Shown in pieces: positions 17,033 through 26,056 of a DNA stretch of 46,382 bases. Within the stretch, counting starts at the first letter, position 1. Each line of letters opens with the position of its first letter. The DNA comes from Pseudomonadota bacterium. GTDB taxonomy: Bacteria; Myxococcota_A; UBA9160; UBA4427. The notes beneath the pieces were generated by a model. That model did not search any database and was not told the origin of the DNA. It saw nothing but the letters and a program-made list of their open reading frames with translations. A program made the position numbers and the translations under genes. The DNA is taken from contig JAKSBN010000474.1 in the NCBI GenBank assembly GCA_022361175.1, positions 1 through 46,382 of the forward strand, given 5' to 3'.

Positions 17033-19405
17033 CTACGCCGCGACCGCGGGCTCGATCACGAGCGGCAGCACGTCGTCGACGGCGTCGACCAGATGGATCG
17101 TGAGCCCCTCCTTCACGTCGTCGGGCACGTCCACCAAGTCCTTCTCGTTCCGCCGCGGCAGCACCACGGTGTCGATTCCGGCGCGGGACGCCGCCAGCAC
17201 CTTGTCCTTGATCCCGCCCACCGGAAGCACCCGGCCTCGCAGCGAGATCTCGCCGGTCAGGGCCACGTGGCCGCGGGCCCGGTGGCCCGACAGCGCGGAG
17301 ACGATGGCCGACACCAGGGTGACGCCCGCCGAGGGCCCGTCCTTGGGCACGGCTCCGGCCGGGACGTGCAGGTGGATCTCGCAGGGACCCAGCTCTTCGG
17401 GCAGCCCGATCTCGGCGGCGTGCGAGCGCACCCAGGAGAGGGCGGCTTCCGCCGACTCGCGCATGACGTCGCCCAGCTGGCCCGTGAGCCGCAGGCGGAT
17501 CCCCTTACCGCCGCGCACCACCGTCGCCTCGATGAACAGGATGTCGCCGCCGTGCGCGGTGGCGGCGAGTCCCACCACCACGCCGGGCATCTCCGTGCGC
17601 TCGGCGGTTTCGGGCAGGTGCGGCGGGGCACCCAACGCGTCGGCCACGAAGGCTTCGTCCACCGCCACTTGGGTGTCGGCGCCTTCCTCGGCGACCCGCC
17701 GAGCGGCCTTGCGCATGAGCGTGGCGATGCGGCGCTCGAGGTTTCGCACCCCCGCTTCGCGCGTGTACTCGGCCACGACCTTCTCGAGGGCGGCGTCCGT
17801 GACCGTCACCCGCTCCTCCGACAGCCCGTGGCCCTCCAGCTGCTTGGGCAGCAGGTGCTCGCGCGCAATGACTCCCTTGTCGCGGCCCGTGTAGCCGGGC
17901 AGCTCGATCACCTCCATGCGGTCGAGCAGGGCCGGCGGGATGGTCGACAAGGTGTTGGCGGTGGCGATGAAGAGCACGCGGGAGAGGTCGAAGGGCACCT
18001 CCAGATAGTGATCGCTGAAAGTGTGGTTCTGCTCGGGGTCGAGCACCTCCAGCAGCGCCGAGGACGGGTCGCCCCGGAAGTCGGCACCGAGCTTGTCCAC
18101 CTCGTCCAGCAGGAAGATGGGGTTGCGGGCGCCGGCCCGTTTCAAGCTCTGGAGGATCCGGCCGGGCATGGCCCCGACGTACGTGCGTCGGTGACCGCGA
18201 ATCTCCGCTTCGTCGCGCACGCCTCCCAGCGATGCGCGGGCGAACTTGCGCCCCATGGCGCGGGCGATGGAGCGACCGAGCGAGGTCTTGCCCACGCCGG
18301 GCGGGCCGACGAAGCAGAGGATGGGCGCCTTGGCGTCCGGGGCCAGCTTGCGCACGGCCAGGAACTCGAGGATGCGCTCCTTGACCTTGTCGAGACCGTG
18401 GTGGTCGGCTTCCAGCACCTCGTGCGCGTGGTGGAGATCCAGCTGGTCCTCGGTCTCGACGGAGAACGGGAGATCCAGGATCCACTCCAGGTAGGTGCGA
18501 ATCAGATGGCGATCGGGCGCGTGCTGGGGCAGGGCGGAGAGGCGCTTCAGCTCGCGTTCGGCCTGGGCCCGGGCCTCTTCCGGCAGGTTGGCGGCGTCGA
18601 GGCGTTCTCGCAGCTCGTCCACCTCGGCCAAGCCGGCGTCGCCTTCGCCGATCTCCTGCTGGATCTCGCGCATGCGCTGGCGCAGGGTGTGCTCGCGCCG
18701 CTTCGGGTCCTGCTCGCCCGCCTCGGACTCGGTACGCAGCGCCTGCTGGGTCTCGGCGATGGTCACTTCCCGGTCCAGGTGACCCTCCACCCGCCGCAAG
18801 CGGGCCAACACGTCGTCCTCCGCCAAGAGACGCGCCTTCTCTTCGGGTGGCAGCGGCAGGTTGGAGGCGATCAGGTCGGCCAGGACGCCGGGGCTGGGGA
18901 TGCCGCCGATGAAGGTCTTCCACTCGTCGGGCAGGTCGTCGCGCAGGTCGATGACCCGCTGGGCGAGCATGACCACCCGGCGCCAGGCCGCCTCGGATTC
19001 GCTGCTCTCGACCGTGCGTTCCGTGACCAGATCGATGCGCACGCGCAGAGCGGGCTCGGTCGCCACCGGACTGTGGAAGCGCGAACGGGCCACGCCCACC
19101 ACCAGGGCCTGCTTGCCGTCTCGCCGGGCGTCCAGGATGCGGACCACGCGCACGATGGAGGCCACGGGATAGAGATCGGCCACCCCGGGCTCTTCGGTGG
19201 CCGGGTCCCGCTGGGTGGCCACCAGCATGAAGCCGTCCTGACCGGCGGCTTCGAGGGCCGCCAGCGATGCGGGGCGCCCGATGGCCAGCGGCACGGTGAC
19301 GCCCGGATACACGACCACGTCGCGCACGGGCAACACGGGCAGGGTCGTGGGAACGTCGAAGGACTCGTCGCCCGGGGCCACCACATGGATCGTCTCTTCG
19401 CTCAC
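17033..19405 (-). CDS. lon: ATP-dependent Lon protease
   Basis: Cytosolic AAA+ serine protease that degrades misfolded and regulatory proteins. 790 residues, the normal size. The N-terminal LON substrate domain begins [14 protein letters not shown]. Walker A is [11 protein letters not shown] (about 360), Walker B is [11 protein letters not shown], and the protease core PKDGPSAG holds the catalytic Ser, with the Lys in [10 protein letters not shown]. Start is GTG at 19405 with only a weak upstream purine stretch. A candidate promoter lies at 19454-19481. It precedes two polysaccharide genes on the same strand, an association that may be accidental. Confidence 0.97.
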   Translation of the reverse strand: MSEETIHVVAPGDESFDVPTTLPVLPVRDVVVYPGVTVPLAIGRPASLAALEAAGQDGFMLVATQRDPATEEPGVADLYPVASIVRVVRILDARRDGKQALVVGVARSRFHSPVATEPALRVRIDLVTERTVESSESEAAWRRVVMLAQRVIDLRDDLPDEWKTFIGGIPSPGVLADLIASNLPLPPEEKARLLAEDDVLARLRRVEGHLDREVTIAETQQALRTESEAGEQDPKRREHTLRQRMREIQQEIGEGDAGLAEVDELRERLDAANLPEEARAQAERELKRLSALPQHAPDRHLIRTYLEWILDLPFSVETEDQLDLHHAHEVLEADHHGLDKVKERILEFLAVRKLAPDAKAPILCFVGPPGVGKTSLGRSIARAMGRKFARASLGGVRDEAEIRGHRRTYVGAMPGRILQSLKRAGARNPIFLLDEVDKLGADFRGDPSSALLEVLDPEQNHTFSDHYLEVPFDLSRVLFIATANTLSTIPPALLDRMEVIELPGYTGRDKGVIAREHLLPKQLEGHGLSEERVTVTDAALEKVVAEYTREAGVRNLERRIATLMRKAARRVAEEGADTQVAVDEAFVADALGAPPHLPETAERTEMPGVVVGLAATAHGGDILFIEATVVRGGKGIRLRLTGQLGDVMRESAEAALSWVRSHAAEIGLPEELGPCEIHLHVPAGAVPKDGPSAGVTLVSAIVSALSGHRARGHVALTGEISLRGRVLPVGGIKDKVLAASRAGIDTVVLPRRNEKDLVDVPDDVKEGLTIHLVDAVDDVLPLVIEPAVAA

Positions 19406-19856
19406 CGGCTGTCCGCCCTTCCGTCCGACCGTTGCGCCGGAACTTGATCGAGAAGCCTAGGCACGACGGCCCCCCGGTCAAGCCGCACGGAGGCCGCCGA
19501 TCGGGGCCGCTGGGTGGCCGTCGATAGGCCGGCAAGTGATTGAATTGGTTGGGCTTATCGGGCTATTGAACGGCGTGGCCAGCCCGTGCGGGGTCGGGAG
19601 CCGGACAGAACGTTGTCGTCGAGGGAGTGGCGGGGGCGGCCGCTCTCACCTTGGCTCGAGCGCCGGGGTTCCAGCGGCCTGCCGGTTGCGGGGGGCCGCA
19701 TCGGCGGGAGGTGGCCCGTCGGCGAGCACGAACGAAATGGTGTGTTCGGCCATGGGCCGGTCCATCGGAAGGCATGAGACCGAAGGAACGCGTGAGTCCG
19801 AATTGGACGCGATGGAGCGTCGTGGGGCCGCGGTCTGCGGGACAGGGGGTGGTGGG
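19406..19856. other. intergenic region between lon and tRNA-Leu
   Basis: 451 bases. Apart from a candidate lon promoter (19454-19481) I see no convincing gene. Short open frames here have no recognisable motifs, no good ribosome-binding sites and run antiparallel through one another. Confidence 0.5.
19454..19481 (-). promoter_or_regulatory. candidate sigma-70 promoter of lon
   Basis: On the minus strand TTGACC (19481-19476), a 16-nt spacer and TAGGCT (19459-19454). The -35 matches 5 of 6; the -10 is weak. Start of transcription would be near 19447, about 40 nt before lon. No heat-shock sigma consensus was recognised. Confidence 0.35.
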
Positions 19857-19943
19857 TGGTGCCCGGGACTGGAGTCGAACCAGCACGGCCTTGCGACCAC
19901 TAGATTCTGAGTCTAGCGCGTCTACCAATTCCGCCACCCGGGC
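19857..19943 (-). tRNA. tRNA-Leu (anticodon CAG)
   Basis: Read on the minus strand the 84-nt body starts GCCCGGGTGGCGGAATTGG and ends in TCCCGGGC plus discriminator A, with CCA encoded in the DNA (19859-19857). The 7-bp acceptor stem GCCCGGG/CCCGGGC is perfect. The anticodon arm CTAGACTCAGAATCTAG places CAG at 19909-19907. A long variable arm (TGGTCGCAAGGCCG) identifies a class II leucine tRNA, and the T-loop reads GGTTCGACTCC. Reads CUG codons, the main leucine codon in a GC-rich genome. Confidence 0.97.
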
Positions 19944-19954
19944 AGCCGCGCGGG

Positions 19955-19983
19955 AGACTACGGCCCGGCGCGCTCGGCGTCAA
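19955..19983 (-). promoter_or_regulatory. sigma-70 promoter of tRNA-Leu
   Basis: On the minus strand TTGACG (19983-19978), exactly 17 nt, then TAGTCT (19960-19955), about 11 nt before the mature 5' end of the tRNA. This is strong, well-placed evidence. It also argues that the divergent RNase R gene does not start at the ATG at 19983, which would lie inside this -35 box. Confidence 0.6.
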
Positions 19984-20042
19984 TGAAGGCGCGTTCTCAT
20001 GGCGCTGGGGCCCGGGTGCGCAGTCTCCTAGGCTCGCGGCCC

Positions 20043-22142
20043 ATGGCGAGCCTGGACCGAAGCCGCATCGAAGCCGCGCTGGCGGGGCCGCGCCGCCCGG
20101 CGTTCACGCTGGCGGCCCTGGGGCGACGACTGGGTTTGGGCCGCGGCAGTCAGCGAACGCTGCGTCGGCAGGTGGCTTCGCTGGTGGCGGAAGGCGTGCT
20201 CGAGAAGGTGGGGCGGCGCGTGCGGTTGGCGCGCCGGGACGGCTTGGTGGAGGCCACGGTCTCGAGCGACCGGAACTTCGCACTCGACGACGCGGGCGAG
20301 CGCTGGCGGCTGGAGACGCGGGCCGGGGCGCGCGCGGGCGACCGTGTGCTGATCGATCCGAACCGCGAGGGCCGGGGGCGCCGCGGCGACGTGCTGCAGG
20401 TGATCTCGGGCGACCGCGACGAGTGGGTGGGGATCTTCCAGCCGGGACGCGGGGGCGGCAGCCTCATCCCGTACCGCGACGACGCCCAGTGGCGGCTGCG
20501 GGTCTCGGCGCGGGATCGCGGGGGTACGGCGGCGGGCGAAGTGGTGGCCGCGGTCCCCGTCGAGCGCCGCAAGCGCTCGTCCGAGCCGTGGGTCCGCGTG
20601 GTGGAACGCCTGGGCCAGCCCGGCGAAGCCGAGGCCGACTTTCGCGCCGTGGCCTGGCGCCGCCGCCTGCCGGTGGAGTTTCCCGAGGCGACGTTGCAGG
20701 AAGCCGAGGCCGCGGAGCCGAGTCGTGACGCCGTCGAGCGGCTGGATTGGCGGTCGCGGCCCTTCGTCACCATCGACCCGGCCAGTGCGCGCGATCACGA
20801 CGACGCGGTCTGGGTCGAGCCGCGGGAAGGCGACCGCCTGCGGCTCTGCGTCGCCATCGCGGACGTCTCGCACTGGGTGCGGGCGGGGTCGGCGCTGGAC
20901 GTCGAAGCGCTGCGGCGGGGCAACAGCGTCTACTTCCCGGATCGCGCGGTCCCCATGCTGCCCGAGCGCCTGTCGGCGGATCGCTGCTCGCTGTTGCCGG
21001 ACTGCGACCGCAGCGCCTTGGCCGTCGAGCTGGAGGTGGACGGGCGCGGTCGCGCGCGGCTGGAGCGCATCGCTCCGGTGGTCGTGCGCTGCGCGGCCCG
21101 GCTCGACTACGAAACCGCGGCCCGGGTAATGGAAGGGGAGGAGATTCCGGGGCTCGGCGCGGAGGTGACGGAGGGGATCCGGCGACTGGCGGTGGTGGCC
21201 GAGCGGCTCCGCCGGCGTCGCTTTCGCGCGGGCTCGCTGGACTTCGCGCTGCCCGAGGCCCACGTGGTGCTGGACGAGGCGGGGCGGCCCGAGGCGATCG
21301 GCCAGGCGGTGCGGACGGTGGCGCACCGCGCCGTCGAGGAGGCCATGCTGGCCGCCAACCGCGCCGTGGCCCGCTGGCTCGAAGCGGCGGGGCGGGCCGT
21401 TCCCTACCGCATTCACGAGCCGCCGTCGCTGGAGAACCTGGCGGATCTGGGAGGCCTGCTGCACGAGCTCGGGCTGCGCTCGCATCCCGAGGCCGCCGAC
21501 CTGGCGGCGCCCAAGGCCCTGCAACGGGCGCTGGCGCGTGCCGAGGGCCACCCGGCCGAGGCGGTGCTTCACCAGCTGGCGCTGCGCAGCCTGCGGCAGG
21601 CGCGCTACGCCGTCGACAACCGGGGGCACTTCGCGCTGGGCTTCGACGCTTACCTGCACTTCACTTCGCCGATCCGGCGCTACGCAGATCTGCTCGTGCA
21701 CCGCGCGGTGCGCGCGCAGTTGGCGGATCCGCACGGGGCGCCGAGCTCGGCGGCGGAGTGCGAACGCATCCGCCGCCTGTGCACGCGACTCTCGTGGCGC
21801 GAGCGGGTGGCCCAGGCCGCCGAGCGCGAAATGCTCGAGCTGAAGCGCTGCGCACTCTTGTCCGGACGCGTGGGCGAGGCGTTCGCGGGCAGGGTCAGCG
21901 GCGTGGCGCGCCACGGGGTGTACGTCACCCTCGACGGCGTCTTCGCCGATGGACTCCTGCCGGTGGGGTCGCTGCGGGGTCGCTGGAACTTGGACGAGCG
22001 GCGGCTGGCCTGGCGGGCCGCGCGCGGCCGGGCGCGCCTCGGCGTGGGAGATGCGCTCACGGTCCGGCTCGACGCGGTGGACCTGACCAAGGGCTGGATC
22101 ACCCTGTCGCTGATCGAGCTGGGGTCCGAAGCGGCGGGCTAG
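20043..22142 (+). CDS. rnr: ribonuclease R (RNB/RNase II family 3'-5' exoribonuclease)
   Basis: Processive 3'-5' exoribonuclease of mRNA decay and structured-RNA turnover. 699 residues. An N-terminal winged-helix region (about 5-60) and cold-shock-like OB folds (about 65-230) precede the RNB core, whose metal-binding motif is DPASARDHDDA (about 243-253). Further core motifs are FPDRAVPMLPERLSADRCSL and FTSPIRRYADLLVHR. A C-terminal S1 domain (about 612-690) has VSGVARHGVYVTLDG. ATG 20043 is preferred over ATG 19983 because the latter falls inside the divergent tRNA promoter. No clear Shine-Dalgarno. Its stop overlaps that of the convergent gene. Confidence 0.93.
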   Translation: MASLDRSRIEAALAGPRRPAFTLAALGRRLGLGRGSQRTLRRQVASLVAEGVLEKVGRRVRLARRDGLVEATVSSDRNFALDDAGERWRLETRAGARAGDRVLIDPNREGRGRRGDVLQVISGDRDEWVGIFQPGRGGGSLIPYRDDAQWRLRVSARDRGGTAAGEVVAAVPVERRKRSSEPWVRVVERLGQPGEAEADFRAVAWRRRLPVEFPEATLQEAEAAEPSRDAVERLDWRSRPFVTIDPASARDHDDAVWVEPREGDRLRLCVAIADVSHWVRAGSALDVEALRRGNSVYFPDRAVPMLPERLSADRCSLLPDCDRSALAVELEVDGRGRARLERIAPVVVRCAARLDYETAARVMEGEEIPGLGAEVTEGIRRLAVVAERLRRRRFRAGSLDFALPEAHVVLDEAGRPEAIGQAVRTVAHRAVEEAMLAANRAVARWLEAAGRAVPYRIHEPPSLENLADLGGLLHELGLRSHPEAADLAAPKALQRALARAEGHPAEAVLHQLALRSLRQARYAVDNRGHFALGFDAYLHFTSPIRRYADLLVHRAVRAQLADPHGAPSSAAECERIRRLCTRLSWRERVAQAAEREMLELKRCALLSGRVGEAFAGRVSGVARHGVYVTLDGVFADGLLPVGSLRGRWNLDERRLAWRAARGRARLGVGDALTVRLDAVDLTKGWITLSLIELGSEAAG

Positions 22143-23203
22143 AGAGCCTCCAACAAGTGCTGCACGTCGCGCGCGCCTTGGTAGGCGTGCGGCGACAGCC
22201 GCACGTGGCGGCCCCGTGCGGCGACGCGGATGCCGGCACGGGCCAGACGGGCGGCCACAGCGTTTCCGTCTCCGTCCGGGACCTCCACCGTGAGAAAGGG
22301 AGCCTGGGGGCTTTGGGTGCGACAGGCAAAGCCCTGGCCCACGAGCCCGCTGCGGAGCGCGGCCACGTGCTCGATCACGCGCGCCGCGACGGCGGCGGGA
22401 TCGAGTTCGCACCAGAGGTCGACGGCGGTCCCGAGGGCGGCCACGCCAGGGCCGCGCGGGTCCACTTCGTCGAACGGGTTCGCGTCGCCGGGCGCCGGCG
22501 ACTCCACCAGACCGGCGCGAAAGGCGGGGCTGGTGACGGCGACGCCGCAGCCCGGGGGCGCGCACAACCCCCGGTGGCCGTCGGCCACGAACAGGTCCAC
22601 GCCCTCGCTTCCCGGTTGGTGGGGCCGAAAGCCGAGGCTGAAGCTGGCGTCGAGGGCCAGCAGCACCGCGTGTTCGCGACACGCGGCGGTGAGCTCGGGG
22701 CTCTGCAGGGGTTCGCCCGTGCTGGCGTGCACGCTGGGCGCGGCCAGCAGCCGCACGGCCGGGTCGCGCAGGGCCACGGCGAGCGCGTCGGGCTCGGGCG
22801 CTCGGCCGCGGGTGCGCAGCGTTTCGACCTCGATGCCGCGGCGGCGCAGCGAATCGGCCAGGGCGGCCAAGTGCGGTGCGCCCGGCGCCAGGAAGACGGC
22901 GCGGTCGCCGGCGCTCCATTTGAGGGCGTTCACTCCCCGCACCAAGGCCGAAGCGGCCCCGGACACGAAGGCCACGTCCTCGGGCAGGACGGAGAGCGCG
23001 CTCGAGATCCGCTGTCGGACGTCCGCCCCCGCCGCCGCGGTGGCGTCGGGAGGTTGTCGCGCGGCCTGGGCGGCGTAGCGGACGAGAGTCTCTTCCACGC
23101 GGGAGGACGTGGGAGCACCGCCCGCGTGGTCGAAGTGGAGGTGGCGGTCCGCATCGGGAAAGAAGTGCCGGGCCCGCTGCCAGTGGCGACTCTCGACGCT
23201 CAC
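22139..23203 (-). CDS. class V aminotransferase-fold protein lacking the PLP lysine
   Basis: 354 residues with the layout of the NifS/IscS-kynureninase superfamily: LHFDHAGGAPTS near the N-terminus, VSGAASALVRGVNAL (about 80-95), cofactor Asp in LALDASFSLG (Asp185) and the C-terminal GIRVAARGRHVRLSPHAYQ substrate region. The site that normally reads D-G-H-K, with Lys forming the Schiff base, reads D-G-H-R (His210-Arg211). The DNA (CAC CGG) shows this directly. The usual Gln or His in the DxxQ/H motif is Phe. It may therefore be catalytically dead or use PLP non-covalently. It overlaps the membrane-protein gene upstream (GTGA) and lies divergent from an Rrf2 regulator. Start GTG 23203. Confidence 0.82.
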   Translation of the reverse strand: MSVESRHWQRARHFFPDADRHLHFDHAGGAPTSSRVEETLVRYAAQAARQPPDATAAAGADVRQRISSALSVLPEDVAFVSGAASALVRGVNALKWSAGDRAVFLAPGAPHLAALADSLRRRGIEVETLRTRGRAPEPDALAVALRDPAVRLLAAPSVHASTGEPLQSPELTAACREHAVLLALDASFSLGFRPHQPGSEGVDLFVADGHRGLCAPPGCGVAVTSPAFRAGLVESPAPGDANPFDEVDPRGPGVAALGTAVDLWCELDPAAVAARVIEHVAALRSGLVGQGFACRTQSPQAPFLTVEVPDGDGNAVAARLARAGIRVAARGRHVRLSPHAYQGARDVQHLLEAL

Positions 23204-23589
23204 GAGATCTGACCGTCGGCGCGCAGGGGAGGGCGGATCGCGAAGATCACCGCGGCCGCCACGAACAAGAGCCCCGTCTGTCGGGCCTCTTCCTGCATCG
23301 CGATCCCGACCCCCAACGCCGCCAAGCCGAGGGCAGCGGCGAACGAGCCCAGCAGCAGTCCCACCCGCAGCGCGGCGGACGGCCCCGCCAGGGCGGCCAG
23401 GCGCCGGGCCAGGATCGTGATGGCGGCCAGGGCGAGGGCCGCCAGCGTCCGCTCGCGGGTGGGAGTGGCGTCGCCTTGCGTGGCCAGGGCCACGAAGGCG
23501 AGACACGCTCCTAGGGTGGCGAGCGTCAGGCGGTGGGTCCAGCGGAGCAGCTGGCGCTGGCCGTTCGTCGCTGTGGACTCCGCGCTCAT
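23200..23589 (-). CDS. small predicted membrane protein, function unknown
   Basis: 129 residues with a basic N-terminus and four likely hydrophobic segments (about 20-38, 48-68, 75-95 and 100-118); the last ends in a short RPPLRADGQIS tail. I do not recognise a family. Its stop overlaps the GTG of the aminotransferase-like gene and its ATG overlaps the end of the exonuclease remnant (ATGA). No Shine-Dalgarno is visible, so translation may depend on coupling. Hydrophobic alanine/leucine-rich frames are easily produced by GC-rich DNA; gene overlap on both sides is the main support. Confidence 0.55.
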   Translation of the reverse strand: MSAESTATNGQRQLLRWTHRLTLATLGACLAFVALATQGDATPTRERTLAALALAAITILARRLAALAGPSAALRVGLLLGSFAAALGLAALGVGIAMQEEARQTGLLFVAAAVIFAIRPPLRADGQIS

Positions 23590-24014
23590 GGGGAGGGTGA
23601 CCCCGACTGGATCTGCCACGGCGGCAGCTCGACCGCGTAGGACGACGGGGTGGGCCGGCGGCCCCCGCGCCGCGGCGGGACGGAACAGGCACGCGCGCCC
23701 TCGCGCGCCTCTTCCAGCGGTTCGGCCCGCTTCCGCGGTGCCGGGAGGCGCACGCGTTCGCCGGCCCGCGTGCGCAAGCGCAGGTGCCCGTGGGTCTCGG
23801 CAGTGGCCCCCAGGTCGTGCAGCAACGCTACGTCCCGGCGACAGTACGATTCGATGGCGTCCATGCGCCCCTCCTGCCATCCGCGCAGCGACTGTAGCCC
23901 GTCGCCGCCCACGGACGCGCCCGGGGTCTCGTCCGCCGGATGGCCGAGCGGCAGCCGGGCACCGGCCACCGTCGGCTGGCGACGGGCTTTGGCGTTCTGC
24001 ATCCTGCCCGCCAT
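23586..24014 (-). pseudogene. truncated remnant of an RNase H-like 3'-5' exonuclease domain
   Basis: A 142-residue open frame. Residues about 21-90 resemble the C-terminal third of a DnaQ/RNase H-fold exonuclease family found alone or fused to helicases. Visible matches are GDGLQSLRGWQEGRMDAI, then ESYCRRDVALLHDL (family pattern YC..DV..T.DL) and THGHLRLRTRAGERVRLP. The N-terminal half with the DxE metal motif is missing: upstream bases on this strand are opposite the Rrf2 gene. The last about 50 residues are Arg/Pro-rich with no family character. Best read as a decayed gene end, though a short protein could still be made. Confidence 0.55.
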
Positions 24015-24465
24015 GCGGCTCTCACTTCAGGTGCACTACGCCATCTGCGGCGTCTTCGACTTGGCCTACAACGGCCACGGCCAGCCCGTGCAGGTGCGCG
24101 TCATCGGCGAGCGGCAGGCGATTCCGGCGCGGTATCTGGAGCAGATCTTTCAGCGGCTGCGCCGGGGTGGCTTGGTGAAGGCCAAGCGCGGTCCGGGTGG
24201 CGGCTACACGCTCGCGCGCCCGGCCGCCGAGATCACCTTGCGCGACGTGGTGGAAGCCGTGGAAGGGCCCGTCGACTGTGGCGAGCGGGCCCGCGCCGAC
24301 GGCGACGGGGAGTGCGTGGCCACCCGTCCCAATTTCCTGTGGGACGATCTGGCACACCGTTTCGCCGACGTCCTGGGAGACGTCCACATCGAGGCGCTGT
24401 GCCAGCGCGCAGCCCAACAGGCCGTCGAGCGGGCCGACAGCGACGCCTACACCTACCAGATCTAG
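24013..24465 (+). CDS. Rrf2-family transcriptional regulator
   Basis: 150 residues. An N-terminal winged helix-turn-helix (MRLSLQVHYAICGVFDLAYNG; IPARYLEQIFQRLRRGGLVKAKRGPGGGYTLAR) is followed by the family EAVEGPVDCG. IscR binds an iron-sulfur cluster with three Cys in this segment. Here two Cys are present (in VDCGE and GECVA, 14 residues apart) and a third only further on (EALCQRA), so cluster binding is possible but the spacing is not IscR-like. It is divergent from the aminotransferase-like cluster, its ATG sharing a CATG with that strand, and upstream of JAMM and ATP sulfurylase genes. That suggests control of sulfur or cysteine metabolism. Confidence 0.88.
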   Translation: MRLSLQVHYAICGVFDLAYNGHGQPVQVRVIGERQAIPARYLEQIFQRLRRGGLVKAKRGPGGGYTLARPAAEITLRDVVEAVEGPVDCGERARADGDGECVATRPNFLWDDLAHRFADVLGDVHIEALCQRAAQQAVERADSDAYTYQI

Positions 24466-24502
24466 TCCGGCCCCCTGCTGTCGGCCCGCGGGGACTCGGG
24501 TG

Positions 24503-24522
24503 GGGCGTGGGCAACGCCCTTT
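24503..24522 (+). terminator. weak intrinsic terminator after the Rrf2 gene
   Basis: GGGCGT (24503-24508), 5-nt loop, ACGCCC (24514-24519) followed by TTT. The stem is short and the T-run minimal. Confidence 0.3.
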
Positions 24523-24557
24523 CGATACACTCCGCCCCTCTCGTCCCCGAGGGCTGT

Positions 24558-25061
24558 GTGAAACGGCGCATCGAGGTGAGCTCCGACGCGGAGGGTGTCC
24601 GCATCGCACGGCGCGTTCTGAACGAGCTGTGTGCCCACGCGTTGGAGACCCAGCCCGAAGAGTGCTGCGGCCTCGTGACGGGCAATGCGCTGCACCGGTT
24701 TCGGAGCGTCCATCGCTGCCGAAACGAGATGACACTGCGACACCAGAGCGATCCCATGACCTACCCCCGGGACGGTCGGGCCGCCTTCTACATGAGCGAG
24801 ATCGACTACTTGAAGGCCCAGAGCGAAGCCGAAACGCGAGGGGAGTGGGTGACCGCCGTGTACCACTCGCACGTGGACGCCGGGGCCTACTTCTCCACCA
24901 TGGACCGCGCCTACGCCGAGCACGCCCTGTTTCCGTTTCCCGACGCCGCGCACATCGTGCTGGCGATTTGGGACCACAAGGTGGCGGCCCTGGGTTTCTT
25001 CGAGCGCGATGCCGCCACGGGAGCGTTCACGGGGCGGCCGGTGGAGGCCGGTGAACCGTGA
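24558..25061 (+). CDS. JAMM/MPN+ metalloprotease family protein
   Basis: 167 residues forming one complete bacterial JAMM domain. The metal site is intact: Glu in QPEECCGLV (34/35), H103-x-H105 in YHSHVDAGAY, then Ser113 and Asp116 with the exact H-x-H-x7-S-x2-D spacing. In bacteria such proteins often trim C-terminal extensions from ubiquitin-like sulfur carriers of the ThiS/MoaD type or from related pathway proteins. No carrier gene is visible here, but an ATP sulfurylase lies about 1.1 kb downstream and an Rrf2 regulator is immediately upstream. Start GTG 24558. Its stop overlaps the next gene's GTG (GTGA). Confidence 0.88.
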   Translation: MKRRIEVSSDAEGVRIARRVLNELCAHALETQPEECCGLVTGNALHRFRSVHRCRNEMTLRHQSDPMTYPRDGRAAFYMSEIDYLKAQSEAETRGEWVTAVYHSHVDAGAYFSTMDRAYAEHALFPFPDAAHIVLAIWDHKVAALGFFERDAATGAFTGRPVEAGEP

Positions 25062-26056
25062 GGACGGCCGTCGTCTGCCTCGGACTCGCCGCGGCCCTGG
25101 GTCTCGGCGGCTGCGCGAGCTCTTCGATCTCGATGGACGCCCTGGGCGACCAGTCCATCGCGGTCCTGTATCGCACGCCGGAGGAATCTCGGCGCCGAGC
25201 CGAGCTGGCGGGCAAGGCGAAGGCGCCGGCTCGGCGTCGCGGTGGCGTGGCGCACCTGAACCAGCTTCCCAGCTACTTTCGGCTGCCGCAGAACCAGCGC
25301 GAGCGCTTCGCCGGCAAGCTCGCGATGTTGCGGCTTCCCACGGGAGAAGTGGAGGTGGTGGACTTCGCCGTACCGGGGGCGCGGCCCCAGGCCTGGTCCG
25401 ACGATCGCCAGCGCTTGCTCTTCGCGGCCGTGCGCGGAGACGCGCGCCCTCAGCTCTTCGAATGGGAGCGCGAGAGCGGGCACGTGCGAGCCGTCACCCG
25501 TGGGCCCGCGATCCACGGTATGGGCGACTACGGCCCCAACGATCGCCTGGTGTACACCGAGCTGGCGCGGGAGGCGGGGCATCTGGTCTCGCGGATCCTG
25601 GTGACGGGGCCGGGCGGCGCTTCGCCCCGCGTGTTGACGGACGGCCCGTCGGACTACTCTCCCAGCTGGTCTCCCGACGGGCGCACGCTGGTGTACGTGC
25701 GCGTGGGGCACGGCGGCCGCAGTGAGTTGATCGCGCACACGCTCGAGACCGGCCAGGAAAAGTCGCTGGGCCCGGGACGCGATCCCACCTTCACGCCGGA
25801 TGGTGACTGGGTGATCTACAGTGGCCGCACTCGCTCCGGCTGGCGACTGCGGCGTGTGCGACCCGACGGCAGTGGCCGGGCCACGCTGGGAAGCGGGATT
25901 TACGACGAGCAGTTCCCAGCGGTGTCGCCCGACGGGCGTTTCGTGGCCTACGTGGCCGACGTCGAGGGCGGGCAACGCCTGTTCGTGCGCCGGACGGACG
26001 GCTCGGCGGTACGGGTACTGATCGACCAGGGAGATGGCACGGCGCCAGCCTGGTGA
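25058..26056 (+). CDS. TolB-like beta-propeller lipoprotein
   Basis: 332 residues. A signal peptide with a lipobox (LGLGGC) is followed by about 70 residues without clear fold. A set of WD40-like PD40 repeats follows; the clearest are SPSWSPDGRTLVYV, DPTFTPDGDWVIYSG and FPAVSPDGRFVAYVA, with a degenerate RPQAWSDDRQRLLFAA ahead of them. Such propellers are periplasmic protein-binding modules. It is shorter than TolB and there are no tol/pal neighbours, so I do not call it tolB. Start GTG 25058 overlaps the JAMM stop, which implies co-translation with that protease. Confidence 0.82.
   Translation: MRTAVVCLGLAAALGLGGCASSSISMDALGDQSIAVLYRTPEESRRRAELAGKAKAPARRRGGVAHLNQLPSYFRLPQNQRERFAGKLAMLRLPTGEVEVVDFAVPGARPQAWSDDRQRLLFAAVRGDARPQLFEWERESGHVRAVTRGPAIHGMGDYGPNDRLVYTELAREAGHLVSRILVTGPGGASPRVLTDGPSDYSPSWSPDGRTLVYVRVGHGGRSELIAHTLETGQEKSLGPGRDPTFTPDGDWVIYSGRTRSGWRLRRVRPDGSGRATLGSGIYDEQFPAVSPDGRFVAYVADVEGGQRLFVRRTDGSAVRVLIDQGDGTAPAW

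Noticed and set aside
15965..19447. An open frame of over 1,100 codons on the plus strand opposite GT4 and lon
   Set aside because: It is His/Gly/Val-rich antisense of two clearly recognised genes and has no family motifs. Such frames are expected in GC-rich DNA.
19536..19937. Short open frames on both strands around tRNA-Leu
   Set aside because: They run through the tRNA or antisense to each other and have no motifs.
24503..24557. A separate strong promoter for the JAMM gene
   Set aside because: GATACACT is a possible -10, but no -35 is present at the right distance.
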